A stretch of 64,000 nucleotides of DNA from Callipepla californica brunnescens (lineage: Eukaryota; Chordata; Aves; Galliformes; Odontophoridae), in contig JALIRH010000110.1 in NCBI GenBank assembly GCA_023055505.1, positions 992,001 to 1,056,000 of the forward strand. Direction: 5' to 3'. Every line of letters begins with the position of its first letter. The stretch's first letter is position 1. Under the pieces are notes generated by a model, which did no database searches, was not told the DNA's origin, and saw only the letters and a program-made list of their open reading frames with translations. Shown in pieces: positions 45,301 to 57,572 of this stretch. A program made the translations under genes and the position numbers.

Positions 45301-48300
45301 CTGTGGGGAAGAACGGGCTAGTGAGGAAGGTGGTGAAGTCTTCAGAAGTACCTGGATTAGGCAGCAGATTCCCTATGACAAGGACAAGGCATTCTGTCAC
45401 TGAGTGCTATCTTTTGGACAACTAGGGGATTCAGACAAAGAAGACTTGGAAGAAAAGGAGCAAGAAAAGGAAGCAGGTACTAAAGATAAGCAAGGAAGGG
45501 TCTTCTGGAAAGCATCTCGAGAGGAAAGTATCCTCTTTACCACACAGGACAGCAGTGCCTTCCCCAGGAAGAGACTGGATGTGCAGCTATTGAGAGGAAC
45601 ATCTGAGGAGACACACATAGAAACTTTAGACTGGGAGAAGCTCACAGCCGACAGCAGGGGTGAACTCACCAGGAGCAAACAACAGAAAAAGGTCTCTTCT
45701 GAAAGCATTCCTACAAACAGCTGGCAACAGTTGAAAATAAACCATCACGCTGGGGTTGCACGAGCACTAGGCATGGCAGCATGTGGGGGATGGGAAAGCT
45801 GAAATACTGCCAAGAGGAAGAGGAGGTAGGAATAACTGCAAACTTTTTCTCTTATTCCAAAGCAGACCCCTTACTGTGACCTAAGGATTATATATTCACC
45901 AGAACAGTAAGACATCAGAGCAAGCTCTGCTGCAAGAAACGCTGTGTTAGCAAGCAGGGGCTAGCCTAAGCATTATACACAAACCAGCCTGGGTTGGACT
46001 GTTATGGACTAAGATGCAAGTTATGTTCCTAATTATGCAGCAGCATCAAGACCTCAGTAGTTTCTTCTTTCCCAACATCTGGGTCAGAAACAAAAGCCAA
46101 AGGGATATCCTCCCAAGGAAACACCACAACCTTCCTGTTTTGGCAGGGGCTGAGCAGGGGTTTTAAAGAGCTAAATGGTGGAGTCAAATGGCTAATGTGT
46201 GATTTTTGGCAAATCAACATTCATTTCTAAGTATTTGGAGAAGGCTGATTCCACATACATAACTTAAAGCCCTCCCAGACCACAGGGTGCATCCATCTGC
46301 AACTACCTGGAGCCAGGTGAAAACAGTACTAAGTGCACAGCGAGCACAAAGCAATGATAATTCACAGGAAAAAAGTGCTTGAATTGGATGCTGCATGAAT
46401 ATTTCTTCCAACTCAACCTGTTGTTAAAGTAAAAAAAAGACAACATTCTCACATTTTGTGCTGTACTTTACCTCTCCTGGGGATTTCAGAGCATTTCATT
46501 CCCTGGAGCAGCTGGGATTCTGAGGTGTTCTACATTGGTATTTTCACATTCTATTCCTTTAAACTGCTTTCACTGAAAACAATGTTTTTCACCTTCCACA
46601 GCAGCTCAGCTAGGAAATTCTTCACATAAGTAACTGCTGACACATCACCAAGAAGCCAAGGAGAAGGAACACAAAGGTATCTGGAAAATAGTCTTGAAGG
46701 ATGAAGTTCTGAACAAACATATTAAAGAATGGTGGAAAAAAAAAGACAACTAAATGCTAGTTGTAGGCTTCTTTTTAGACTTGAAATAGAAACATTCAAT
46801 TAATGCCCCATTGTTTCAGTAAACCAAAGATCTTCCTCATAAAACACGAGGGCAGGTTTCACAGTCTCAATCCGTGGGGTAAAGCACCGCTAGTTAGACA
46901 AAAGCCCTCGGAACCTTTCCAAGTTCACTACAAGCAGGCATGCCCTTACACACCCACACCACGGAGCACAAAAGCTGCAAAGGAAGGACTGTACAAAGAA
47001 GGAAATGAGGGTACTTGGGCAAAAGGAACAACAAAGCCAGAGACCACAAGGGCAGGCTCAGATCCTAAGTACCCTGACAGACAGCCCCCACAATAGGCCG
47101 GCTCTGCTGCATCTCCAGCAAAGCCCACACAAGCCTCCTTTAAAGGACACTGGGTTGATCTGAGGCTTTACATGAAAGCATCATCTTGGTCCCCAAGCAC
47201 CTCATCTGCTGCCATAGCCACACGTAAACCTGTTCACTGATGGCATTCCATTTCTCTAAGGGTACCAAAAAATCTTTGTTCACTACCAGATTGCCTATTT
47301 TTCATGAAGTTTGAAACATGTGATGGTGAACTGAGAGTTTATACTCTCAGAGTATAAACAGACAGAGTAAGCTCAGTCCTTATCCAGCATCAAGAAACCT
47401 TCATGGGAAAGACTCATTTTGTGAGCCTAATTACAGAAAATCTCTCCAATTTTTCCATTAGACTTGAGAAATTCCACCGCTTCTTTTCTTGTACACTGTC
47501 ATGAATCCTCCAGAGCTCATGGTTATGAGCTCAGTTAAAGCTCTTCCCTTGACCATAATATTCTCTCTCCTTAACTCATCCTCACTTGTTGCGAATTCTC
47601 AGGTGCCTTATAAAGCTCCATCTCAGTATGATGGCTTTAGAATGATTTAGCTACAAAGTGAATCCACCATGAGTCACAAAGCCGTAGGAAAACAGTTTTC
47701 ATTAGTTCTGCTAATCACAAAAGTACTTGTTTATTATTACAGAAGCAGCTGGAATATATTTGGTTTCTCCGCAATATCTCACATTTCACTCCCCAAACCA
47801 AGAACAGCTGGGACATCAGATTACTGATGACTGCCTGTAACATTATTAAATACGGATAGCAGCACAAGGCAAAGCCTTCCTCAGACTGCTGAGGAAGAGC
47901 ACACTTGGCTAAGGCAAGGAATTTGCTAAAAAGCAGGTTGCGTTTCTGTAATCCTCCCTGGTTGTCAAGAAAGGCATTTTAATGTAAGCAGGCCGGTAAT
48001 GAGGGCCAGAGTCAAGCTGCCAATGACAAAAAGCCAGAGGAATCTAACATCAAAACAAGAGAAATGCAAGAAAACACCAAGTTGCCACTAATCTTAAAAA
48101 ATGAACTTCCTTTAACCCAGTTCTCCATAACATCTGGGTTAAATAGTTAGGTTTGCACGCAAGAACATCTACACTCAACATCTGGAAAGAGTGTGTTCTA
48201 CAGCAAAGCACAACAGAGTGAGATACAAGAGCTTTCCAAGCCCTTCCATAAGCTTGTTGCATCAGCAGTTTAACCAGGGCAGAGCACAGGCATCAGCAAA

Positions 48301-48723
48301 AACTTTACTGTTTCATTTTGTTTCACTTTTTTTCTAACTGAGGAGTACAAGCTACTATACATCTTCAACCAGCAGATGCTGATAGTCACAGAGCTTAAGT
48401 GGGGGGCTGTTCTTCATTCTGCTTTTCTTCTCTGAGAAACAACATTGTTTTTCCCTGCCAAAAGCATATGCTAAATGAATGTTTTTTTCACTGGCTGATC
48501 CTATAGAAACAAAGCAGTAAGGAAAGGAGAAACCTTGAAAGACAAACCTACAGCTCTCCTAAAGTCTTGGGTGGCCTCATGCCTATGGAGTCCCAGCTTC
48601 ACATACCTACAAATGAACCTTCTGTTCCTATAACACATGGGACAGTGGCAGTGATTGCTTCCCTTTGATGGATGAGAAATGAAGCAGTGAGTTATTCCTG
48701 GAGGGACCGGTGAGAGCTCCTAC

Positions 48724-48759
48724 CTGAAATGCATTTTGCTGCGGGGCAGTCTGGCAGAA
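48724..48759 (-). CDS. Candidate 36-bp microexon, minus strand
   Basis: An excellent acceptor (TTTTTTTTCTGCTCTTCAG) and a CAG-GTAGGA donor flank 12 open codons (FCQTAPQQNAFQ), phase 0-0. Splice signals are better than typical for chance, but the exon cannot be identified. Confidence 0.25.
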
Positions 48760-51700
48760 CTGAAGAGCAGAAAAAAAAATGAAGCCATCATTCTGAAAAA
48801 TCCTCTGAGCTCACAACAGTGACATGGAATAACTCAGCAGACCTGAGGACAGCAGGCACAACGAGGCAGAGCTGAGAAGAAGAGAACGAAAAAGGGTCAG
48901 GGGTTGGGATCAGGAGCAGTTGAAGTTTGCAGGCCCCAGAGTTTGGACTTTCGCAGCACAGCAGCACTGGATTTGCACAGTGATAAAGTCACTCCTCTTC
49001 CCCACTCCACAGAAAAAGGGATTGGCCAAGTGTTTGTACCTTTGTGTTGTTCCTTCCACTACAGTCTCTGTCCTTGTCAGAGCAGGAGTTCACAACACAA
49101 GCCACACTTCGAAAAGACATCTTATCTACCATTACAAAACAGCTTTAATCATTGACGAAAGAAGTTCAGCTCTCCATTTTACACAGTCCACCCTGAAATG
49201 TGAGGAGTAGGCAGTTCTGTCATGCAGAATCACGTGCCCACTGAAATCCCAGACCAGACAGAAGTCTGGGTACAAAACCAAGGGTGGAACCAGTGCTAGC
49301 AAACTTCTACAAGCACGTGAAGAACCATTCAGCCTTCCACCTAAGTGAGATGCCTGTCACTCTAAGAATACCACCCCATTTTGGGTCTCCTTATCCCCCA
49401 GAAACTTTGGATGAAAGTAGAGTAGAATACAGCAAAAAAATTCACATGCTTCTGGATGACTGTAGGTATCACTGGGTTGTATATCCCCTCCAGAAACTGT
49501 ACAGAGGGGGAAGAGGAGTTAAAAGCAACACCTCAATACATTTTCTGTCCTCTGTTACAATTTCTTTCAGATATTTCCTTGTATACAAGAGCTTGACAGA
49601 GCACAGCCTCAGCCACAAACTCCTTGTACCAAACACAATCTGGAAAAAACTGAAATCAGACAAGGAAAGAAACTTACAGCCTTGATCTCATCTGTGAGCA
49701 CTCAAACTATGCCCATCATCTATCAAAGAGAACACACAAAATGGGATCTCAGTGCAAGAAAAGGCTTGGGTTTGGAGTGAGAGCCCAAACAGGTCTCATC
49801 TAGGCTCTCTAGGTGTCTGAAATCAAAGCCAGAGGAGAGTGCCTGCCCACATCACCTACAACAAAATGCACACAGCAGAATATTACCTCCCTACTCCTGC
49901 TGGCAGCACTATTTGTGACACAGGCCAGGACACCATTGGCTGCCTTGGCCACCTGGGCACACTGCTGGCCTGTGGTTGGCTGTACAGGCTTGTGCAAGGC
50001 AGCTACTCACAGCACACAGTACTCTCACTAGCAAATTCCCACCTCTGCTCTTTTTAGAATGTTTACAGCATGATTTTTTCAAGTCATGCTTACTAGAAAT
50101 GGTTCTACTTGTATGTCAAAGCTCTTTAGTTTTTTAAATGATTTGGAAAGACAGATAACTTACTGTCGCCAGTGCTTTGCTCACTTCCAGGGCTACCTAC
50201 CTTCACAGGCTGTGCAATGCCACATTCTTGCAAGAGCATTCAACGAGGATTGAAATGTGCCAAATTCCATTATCATGGGTGAAAAGTGACATTAACAAGG
50301 ACTGAGAGTTTCTATCTTTGCACCCATGTCCCATCTGCAAACAAGCACTGCAAATCCTGAACATGTTGCTGCCCCTGCACAAAAGCCTGCCTTCACCCTG
50401 CAAGTGGCCACAGGCCAATGTCAGCCTTCAGAGCCCCTCCAGCACCACCACAAGTGTGCTCCCAGTGAAACCAAGGGCGATTTCCTCACTAAGCTAATGA
50501 AGAGACCCCAGCCAACACCAATCCCATCCGTACCAAGTGTAATCCATCATTCTAACAAAGAAAACTCATTCATGCACAAAACAAATTAATATGTAGCACA
50601 GATATTCACAATACTGGAGTCCAGTAGCATTTTCAACTATAATACAGTCATCAGCAAAGCAAGCAGCATTCTTGCAAGCCTACACTGAATTTAAACAGGC
50701 AAATAGCACGTTATTTATTACCAGTCTCAGCCACTCAGTTCCTTAATAGGTGCATCTGAACTCTTCATTTCTAAAAGATTGCAGCTAGTGTTTATCTGCC
50801 ATCCCCACCTACCAAAACATCAGTTTAAATCCCCAGATTTGGTAAGGTTTTGCAACTCCTAATACTGCTTCTCAGAGTCCATTTTCTAATTGGATAGCTC
50901 ACCATCCAGACTAGCCATCTGACAGGGAACCAAAGCATGATTTAACCTGTCAGGTTCCTTAAGATGTATTAAGGAATCTCTGCTTTCTCAGAGGGTCAAA
51001 ATCCTTAAGTACTGATTGCTGAGAGTATCTGCAGCATCCAGAAGACTGGAGCGTGTTCACTTTGTAACATTTATTTTCTCTAGGCATCATCTTTTGGACA
51101 TAGACAAAATACAGTGCTGAATGGGAAATAAGACCTGTATGGAGATACTTTTTTTCTAACAATGATTCTGAAATGAAACGTAAAACTTGTGTGCTCACTC
51201 AATACACCTCTTCTGCAATAAGGTGTACTCTTTTTTATTTTATCCTTCCAATCTGTTCACAGATGCTGTATCTTCCATTCAAAGGAATCAAGAGGGAATT
51301 GTCACATTCATAAATCTAAATGATAATTTAAGAATACAAGCTGAACATCAGAAAACAGTGAAGCTGCCCAAATCAACTGTCTATTTCTCCTTCCAGCAAA
51401 GTGAATTCATCTACAGCATTCAACAAAGAAAAAAAAAAAAAAAAGTTTAAGTATCAATACAGTTATTCCCTTTTTCCATTCTCAAGCTTACTTTACTTAA
51501 AAGAAGTAGTGGACAGCAAAGTGCAAAGTCTCAAATCTGTTCAAATATCTCTAGGCAATTTCTATGAGAGGAACCGTGCAGTACCTGTTGACTCTCACTG
51601 TTCCATGGCCAATAATTGCTTCAGCAAGAGATTCTCAGTCATGCAGCACCATCCTTTCATCCTGGCTGAGTTCCCTTCACTGTCCTTATCTCCAGCTGCT

Positions 51701-54311
51701 GAACCTGCCTCACCTTTTCAGAATATATTTATATCAAGTGTCAACAAGATAGTAGATATTGTCACCTGAGTGAGATGCAGCACTGCAGTATGATTAGTTT
51801 TGCAATATGAAAGGAAAAAAAGATCTATTTTTCCAGGAAAAATAAAAAAATCTGCAAGAAAACCTTTGTGAATGGGTAAATGAAAGCGAGGAATAGTAGT
51901 TTACACAAGGCAATGATACACCCACAGTATACTTTTGCTAACAGCACTGCAAGGACATTAAGCTTGTGAGTGCACGGCAGCAGGCCTGCATAATACAGCA
52001 CAGGCCCAGGCCGGACAAAACCCTTTTATTCTTCTTCTCAGTGAGAATTAATGGAAGGATGAGCAACACATGGACTCAGAACATCCAGTTAAAGAACATG
52101 ACTGCAGTCAGCTAAGGGGAGAGCTTCCACATTGGTGTGGTGGGGAAAGCAATGTCATAACCTGCAGTAACCCTAAGATAGCAGGGCTCACACCATCCCT
52201 CTCCTCAGGTTTGTACCAGGCCCACTCAGTTCCCCATCAACTGAGATGATCCTAACTCTGTTTCCCCTATGATAGCACCTGAGAAAAATCAGGAATCTGA
52301 ATGGAGCGCAGCTCAGGAGCTGCAGCCAGCACTGAGCCAGGAACCCCTGCCAGCACTTCACCTCAGCTCCTATCACCTCCCAGCCCAGGCTCCAGCCACA
52401 AAAGCAATCTGTCATTCACTCTGGATTGCCTAAACTATGGTCCTACCTTTCCTAGGTCCCCCACCAAGTTAAACCCTTTGCTAGAACACACCAGAAAACC
52501 ACTGTAGAGCCCTGACACGCTCCATGGTGCTCAGCTGCTCTCTCCAGCTCCAGTCAGGACAAGGCCTTCAACACAGATGTGTGTGGTAGGGATGCACATG
52601 CAGAGCAGCCACACCATGCACAACAGGCTTTACTCCTCTCCACATCAGAGTTTATTGCACTTAGAGATGAAGTGTTTCCACACCGGCCCTGGACAATGTC
52701 CTGGTTTCCATGCAAAATCAAACAGCATTAACACACGTGCAGACACTGCTCCAACCAGCAGCCATACCAGCTTTCACTGAGGACATGTGGAAATCAGCCT
52801 AGCTACACTATCATCCTCACAGTCAGGAAGTGCTTGGTCAAACCTAGGTGTCACGTCCAAAACTATATAAACTTGTTAGAGCAGCAACCCATGAATGGGG
52901 CCAGAAAGCCCCCTGAAAATGGTCTTGCCCTCTTTTAAGCATTTGCTCCTTTAAAGGACACTTATAGCCAATGGATTTGGGTGATAAAAAGGGATAGAGT
53001 CCCTCTCACAAAGCTGTTTTGCTTTGCAGCTCTTCCCTTCTTACCCTTGTCTCAGGACACAGAGTGGTGAAAGCCTATTTCCTGTTATTATTAATGTGCC
53101 TTAAATAAAGTACAACATACGCTAACTGATTGGTTAAGCACAATACGAAAATACATCTGATCAAAGTCTCAGCAACAAAGTTCAGAAACCAGGAGGGAAA
53201 AAGCACTCAGCAGATGATGGCCTCATTGATCGATGTGACATTTCCCAGTTTTGTGAAGCACACTGGGCTGCACAGCTCACCACAGCAGCCACTATAACCA
53301 TAACTTTTGTTCCTCAACTGTATTGCCCTTTTCAAAAACTGGTGCTTAATAAAAAAGGTTAAACAGTAACTTCAGCTAGTAAGTACATATTTTGGCCAAT
53401 GGGGTGCAATGAATTAGAGATGTTAAAAGGCATCTATTATTAATGATTACATCTGTGCATTTAGCAAAGCTAAGAATAGTTCAAGTTGGCATAAGAATGT
53501 AAATAGAAACATCTAGTTCTGCTTTACTATAGCTTCGTCTGGATGAAATCAAACCTCACAATAATGAAACTGACCCTCAGGCAGCAGAGAACATAAGCAA
53601 TTCTTGTCTTACATTCAGAGCATCCTTAACAGATGCTTCTCTGTCTGAAGGTTATGGACCTATAGCAGAAACCCCCTTAAGGGAAAAGCAGCAAGCCAAA
53701 TCCTCCCCTGGGGTACAATCAAAAAAAGCCCCACATGGGATTCTCTAAGTCATCCACCTGCAAAGAACGCTTTGTCCCACTCAAGTGACATGCTGCCCTC
53801 TTGAAGCGGCTGATGGAGAATTCCCCTTTGGCAGAACAACTCTTGGTGAAAACCCACATTGGAGATAGCTGCCAGTTCTGGACAGCCAGAAGTGACAGGC
53901 AGATTTGCGGTGCATGAAACAGCATTTTGCTAATGGAAAAGTTGCTGGTGAATCAGTAAAAGAAACTGCTCCCGATAGCTTGAATACATGGCATGGAAAA
54001 GGAAAACAGCCCTACATTCCTGCACAACCTCTCCTTGCAGTGCCAGCAGCTCAGCTGTCTTCCAGCTCACCACAGCCCTGCTGATCTACATCTCAGCCAG
54101 GTATTCGAGTACACTTACACTTTTCTTGCACAGATATGTTGCCAAGAAGCTCTATGAGGAAACAGCTTTGATGAGCATGACCTGCTCAGTTATTAGGGGA
54201 CCTTAAACATTTTGCCATTTAAACCAAGCAGTCATAGCTCGATCTTGAAGTTCAAAACAGTCAGCTTTGCTTCCCAAGGAGAGAGGTTGAACAGACCTCA
54301 CTAAGGACGCC

Positions 54312-54455
54312 TCACTGAGGATCATTCAGCATATACAATGATGTTTTCCCCTTCTGCTTCCCTACATTGTACCAATTGCACTGCCTAATGTCAGCTGGAG
54401 TTACTGGTATCTTGATTTTCCATTCTTTTGTTTTGTCTTCATTGGCAGCAACTTT
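54312..54455 (-). CDS. Coding-like segment next to the provirus, minus strand
   Basis: The last 45 or so codons of a minus-strand frame (54,312-54,623) have a distinctly hydrophilic, protein-like composition, including KEWKIKIPVTPADIRQCNWY. They follow a pyrimidine-rich TTTTTGTTGGTTATTAAAG acceptor-like border. They end either at a stop at 54,312 or at a GTGAGG donor just before it. I cannot name the family. The provirus is inserted about 200 bp away. Confidence 0.25.
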   Translation of the reverse strand, partial: KVAANEDKTKEWKIKIPVTPADIRQCNWYNVGKQKGKTSLYMLNDPQ

Positions 54456-54640
54456 AATAACCAACAAAAACAAGTAGGTCATCAGCTTATTTTGAAAGTG
54501 TCCTTCTAAGACCTGTCCATTACATGAGATTTTGGCTATAAAAATGCAGTGGAAAAAAGCACTGAGATGCAGTGTTAAATATTCTTTGTCCCAAAACACA
54601 GGGATTGAACCACAGGTAAGCAATCAAGTCTATGTAAATA

Positions 54641-54645
54641 TTTCC
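54641..54645. repeat. Provirus target-site duplication TTTCC, left
   Basis: TTTCC directly outside the 3' LTR, repeated at 61,993-61,997 outside the 5' LTR. The 5-bp duplication and intact ends indicate one clean insertion. Confidence 0.8.
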
Positions 54646-55177
54646 TGCTATAGGTGTGAGAAACGATACACACTGATCGTTGCCAATAGTAAGGAATTTA
54701 TTAAGTAAGCAATAAACGAGCAAAACAGCACTGGGCAGCCTGGAGTCTCCGCTCCACCAAAGACACGCACCAGGGGCCTCCCGACCCCTCCTTTTTATTG
54801 TCTCTTATCTCTATATTCGTGTTTATCTTTTCTTTCTGGGCTGCACTGGCTGGTATTTGGGAGTCATCCTCTGTCTCCTTGCAGAGATGAATACTGCAGT
54901 CTCCTTCAGCTCTAATCATGCATGCTTAAAAGAAGATTCCTGCTTATTTTTCTTCTTTTCAGTTCCTTAGAAGGTCACTACTATCTGTGCAAGTATTAGA
55001 ACAAGATGCTGTGGCTCCAATTTACAAAAACATTTATATATCTATTCTTAAGTCTTCTACAAACTACATAGTTCTAGGAGAAGGAAAAGAAAAACACACG
55101 GAAAGACACTGAGACATCTGTCTTGAGACTGGTTTGATTAACAAGTATAGAAAGTACAGAACTCGGTTTCTATCACA
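54646..55177 (-). repeat. Provirus 3' LTR
   Basis: 532 bp, starting TGTGATAGAAACC at 55,177 and ending CCTATAGCA at 54,646. A poly(A) signal in CTTAATAAATTCC lies near 54,700, and a TATA-like AATAAAAAGG near 54,795. It carries 46 bp (about 54,896-54,941) absent from the 5' LTR. Confidence 0.95.
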
Positions 55178-55538
55178 ATCCCCCCTTTTCTTTTTTATCA
55201 TCTTGTTCATCAAACCTTATCACTGCATCTTGAGCTAAAACATGACCTTTCCCTTTCCATTGTGTCAGATAGTGTTTTATGGTTCCAGTTATCTTATTCA
55301 GCATATAGAGACTAAAGGCTAGTATTAAAGTTATCAGAATTAGGGGCCCATCTATAGTGTATAGTAAAGCCGCGAACAAGACAGAAAAATTGACTTGATT
55401 TCTGTTTTCAAACACCTCTCGTTTTTCTCGTAGCTTAGCCATAGAATTTCTAACTACTGCTGTGTGATTAACATACGAACAACACTCCTCCCTTATTGCT
55501 ACACATAATCCTCCTTGTTGTACAAATACAAGATCCAA
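55173..55538 (-). pseudogene. env: Provirus env TM fragment
   Basis: A 121-codon frame from the ectodomain to the cytoplasmic tail of a gamma-type TM. It shows VFVQQGGLCVAIREECC, a CX6CC motif that follows the immunosuppressive-domain position, a hydrophobic anchor (LLYTIDGPLILITLILAFSL) and a tail reaching the polypurine tract. There is no signal peptide and no SU: only about 700 bp separate it from the integrase end, so most of env is deleted. Confidence 0.85.
55178..55192 (-). promoter_or_regulatory. Provirus polypurine tract
   Basis: AAAAGAAAAGGGGGGAT on the minus strand directly before the 3' LTR, the expected primer for plus-strand synthesis. It overlaps the end of the env frame. Confidence 0.85.
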
Positions 55539-56200
55539 TCCTCATCTATTCTGTAGGACTACCTCAGATAAAAATGTTAGGGATTTTTCCAAAGCAGAAA
55601 ATGACTTTTCAATCTGTTCCAGATTTCCTCAATAGCTCTTCTCAGCAAGATAAGCTGATCTGATTGATGCGGGTTGTTATCTGTTTTCACCACTGTCGTC
55701 ATTAACGAGACCACTGCTATTATTGGTATACTCATTTTCCAGACTGAATACCTTCAAGGTATTGCAATATTTCCTAGCTCCCTTTCCCTTTTGTTGCCAA
55801 TAGCAACTTTCAATATTGCTTCATGAGCAAGCAACCTAGATTAGGGGACAAAGGTCAAGGTAACTCGTGCTCCACCTTGGAGGTTATTCTCATAGCCCCC
55901 ACTGTTGTACGCCTCTGCCTTCCTCGCCTACTCTTTTGCTTAGAGCAGCAGGGTGTATGATCTTCTCGGCAGCAGTTGTATTCTTCAGGGGAACCTCCTC
56001 TATCCTTGCCTTATCAGTCTCCCTAATCCCTTTCTTGATTGGAATTGATTAGTCTTTTGATTGTGTACAAAATTATTTCCCAATTATCTTAAGAGGTATT
56101 CATAGGAAAAGTGAGTTCACAATGCACAATACAATATCTATATATACAATATATAAATCATATAATAGAATATCTAAATTGACTATTAAAAAAGAAACAA
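55539..56200 (-). pseudogene. env: Collapsed env region of the provirus
   Basis: Between the integrase end and the TM fragment there is only about 660 bp of stop-rich sequence, including a short hydrophobic, leader-like piece near 55,690-55,730 and heptad-like sequence near 55,560-55,640. A full SU plus TM would need about 1.5 kb more, so a large internal deletion is inferred. Confidence 0.6.
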
Positions 56201-56615
56201 AAACAGTAATTTCCAGATCATCTGGCGCTTTCCACTGGAGATGTTGTATCATGGATCGGTCCTTTCACTCGGCTTGCATGAGTCCATCCACGCTCGGCTG
56301 TCCAAATCGCTGTTTCTGTTGTTAATAAAACAAGAAATGGTCCTTCCCAGCGGGCAGTTAGAGAGAATTCTTTCCACGTTTTAATTAAAACCTTGTCCCC
56401 TGGATTGATTCATTGTGTTGCTATATCTAGTGGAGGTCTTTGTACCACCAATCCTTTTTTTCTTAATTCGTTCCTCCTTTTATTAATTTCAATTAAATAT
56501 TCCTGTAATCATTTATCTTCTACTTTAGGATGTTCTGATGGGAGTTCTAAATCATATGGCATTCCATATAACATTTCAAAAGGTGATATTCCAGTATCTG
56601 TTCTTGGTTGTGTTC
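56200..56615 (-). pseudogene. pol: Provirus integrase C-terminal part
   Basis: Continues the integrase after a frame break at about 56,616. In shifted frames it shows a PFEMLYGMPYD segment, a VLIKTWKEF stretch and a WEGPFLVLLTTETA segment, the SH3-like C-terminal domain. It contains in-frame stops. Confidence 0.75.
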
Positions 56616-57572
56616 TTAGATTAAGTAGGCCAACGGCAAACACTTAATCCAAGACATCTTGGTTTCAATCATCAATTTAGTAAGTTGTTTTTTAATCTCC
56701 CCATTCATCCTTTCTACTTTTCCAGAGCTCTGTGGATGCCACGGGGTGTGATATTCCCATTTGGTCCCCATAGGAAATAAGGCTTCTTTCACTACCTTTG
56801 ATACAAAATGAGGGCCTCTATCTGAATCTATAACTTCAGTATTCCCATATCTGGGAATAATATGTTCGAATAATATTTTGATTACTGTCTGGGCTGTTGC
56901 TCTAGCAGTGGGGTAGGCCTCTACAAAATGTGTCAGGTGATCTATTATTACTAATAAGTATTTATATCTTCCAATTTTTGGGAGTTCTGTAAAGTCTATC
57001 TGTATTTTAGCAAAAGGTCTAACAGCCAATTCCTTTCCTCCTTGTATTTTTTCCCTTAGTTGTTGTTTATTTATTCTCCTACAAATCATGCAACTGTCTA
57101 CTATTCGTTTGGCTATACTATAAATGTCTATACACATATATTTGATTGCAAATTGATCTACTAAGGCCTGTACTCCCCAATGATTTTGTTTATGAAATTC
57201 TCTTAATACTCTCCAGGTGAGTCCTTTAGGGATTACCTCTCTTCCATCAGGTAGTAACCATTTTCCCTCCTTTTCCTCAACTTTCATTTGTCGAAGTCTT
57301 TCTTTTTCTTGTATAGTAAAACTCTTAGCCTCATTTGTTTCTTTTCGGGAACCATCAGTCTGTATTTCTTTTCGGATCATTAAGGCCGCTCTTTTAGCTT
57401 CCTCGTCAGCCAACTTATTTCCCCTTCTTTGAGTCGACATCCCCCTCTGGTGGCCTTTTACGTGTACTACTGCAATTTTCTTTGGTTCTCTTACTGCCTT
57501 CAGAGTCTGTCTTATTAATGACTCATGGATTAACCCTTTCCCTGTGTATTTACCAATCCTCTTTCCTCCCAT
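56616..57572 (-). pseudogene. pol: Provirus RNase H end and integrase
   Basis: A 318-codon frame. Residues 1-60 are the RNase H C-terminus with HVKGHQRGMSTQRRGNKLAD. Integrase follows: the zinc domain has the HKQNH and CMIC pairs, and the catalytic core has IQIDFTELP, VIDSDRGPHF and SSGKVERMNGE, giving the D, D and E of the DD35E triad, all intact. The frame stops early at AYLI, before the C-terminal domain. It overlaps the RT frame by 43 bases in a different phase, so a small indel near 57,540 separates them. Confidence 0.95.

Larger units (their letters stand above)
36243..54640. other. Gene-poor tract, part 2
   Basis: About 18 kb with no ORF of recognised family on either strand. It is A-rich on the plus strand throughout. 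Microsatellites: (CAAAAA)n near 37,560-37,590, (CA)n at 42,319-42,350, and poly(C) at 44,907-44,924. Exon-like segments on the minus strand are listed separately. Longer open frames (for example 45,404-45,802 plus and 49,284-49,685 plus) have no recognisable domain. Confidence 0.4.
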
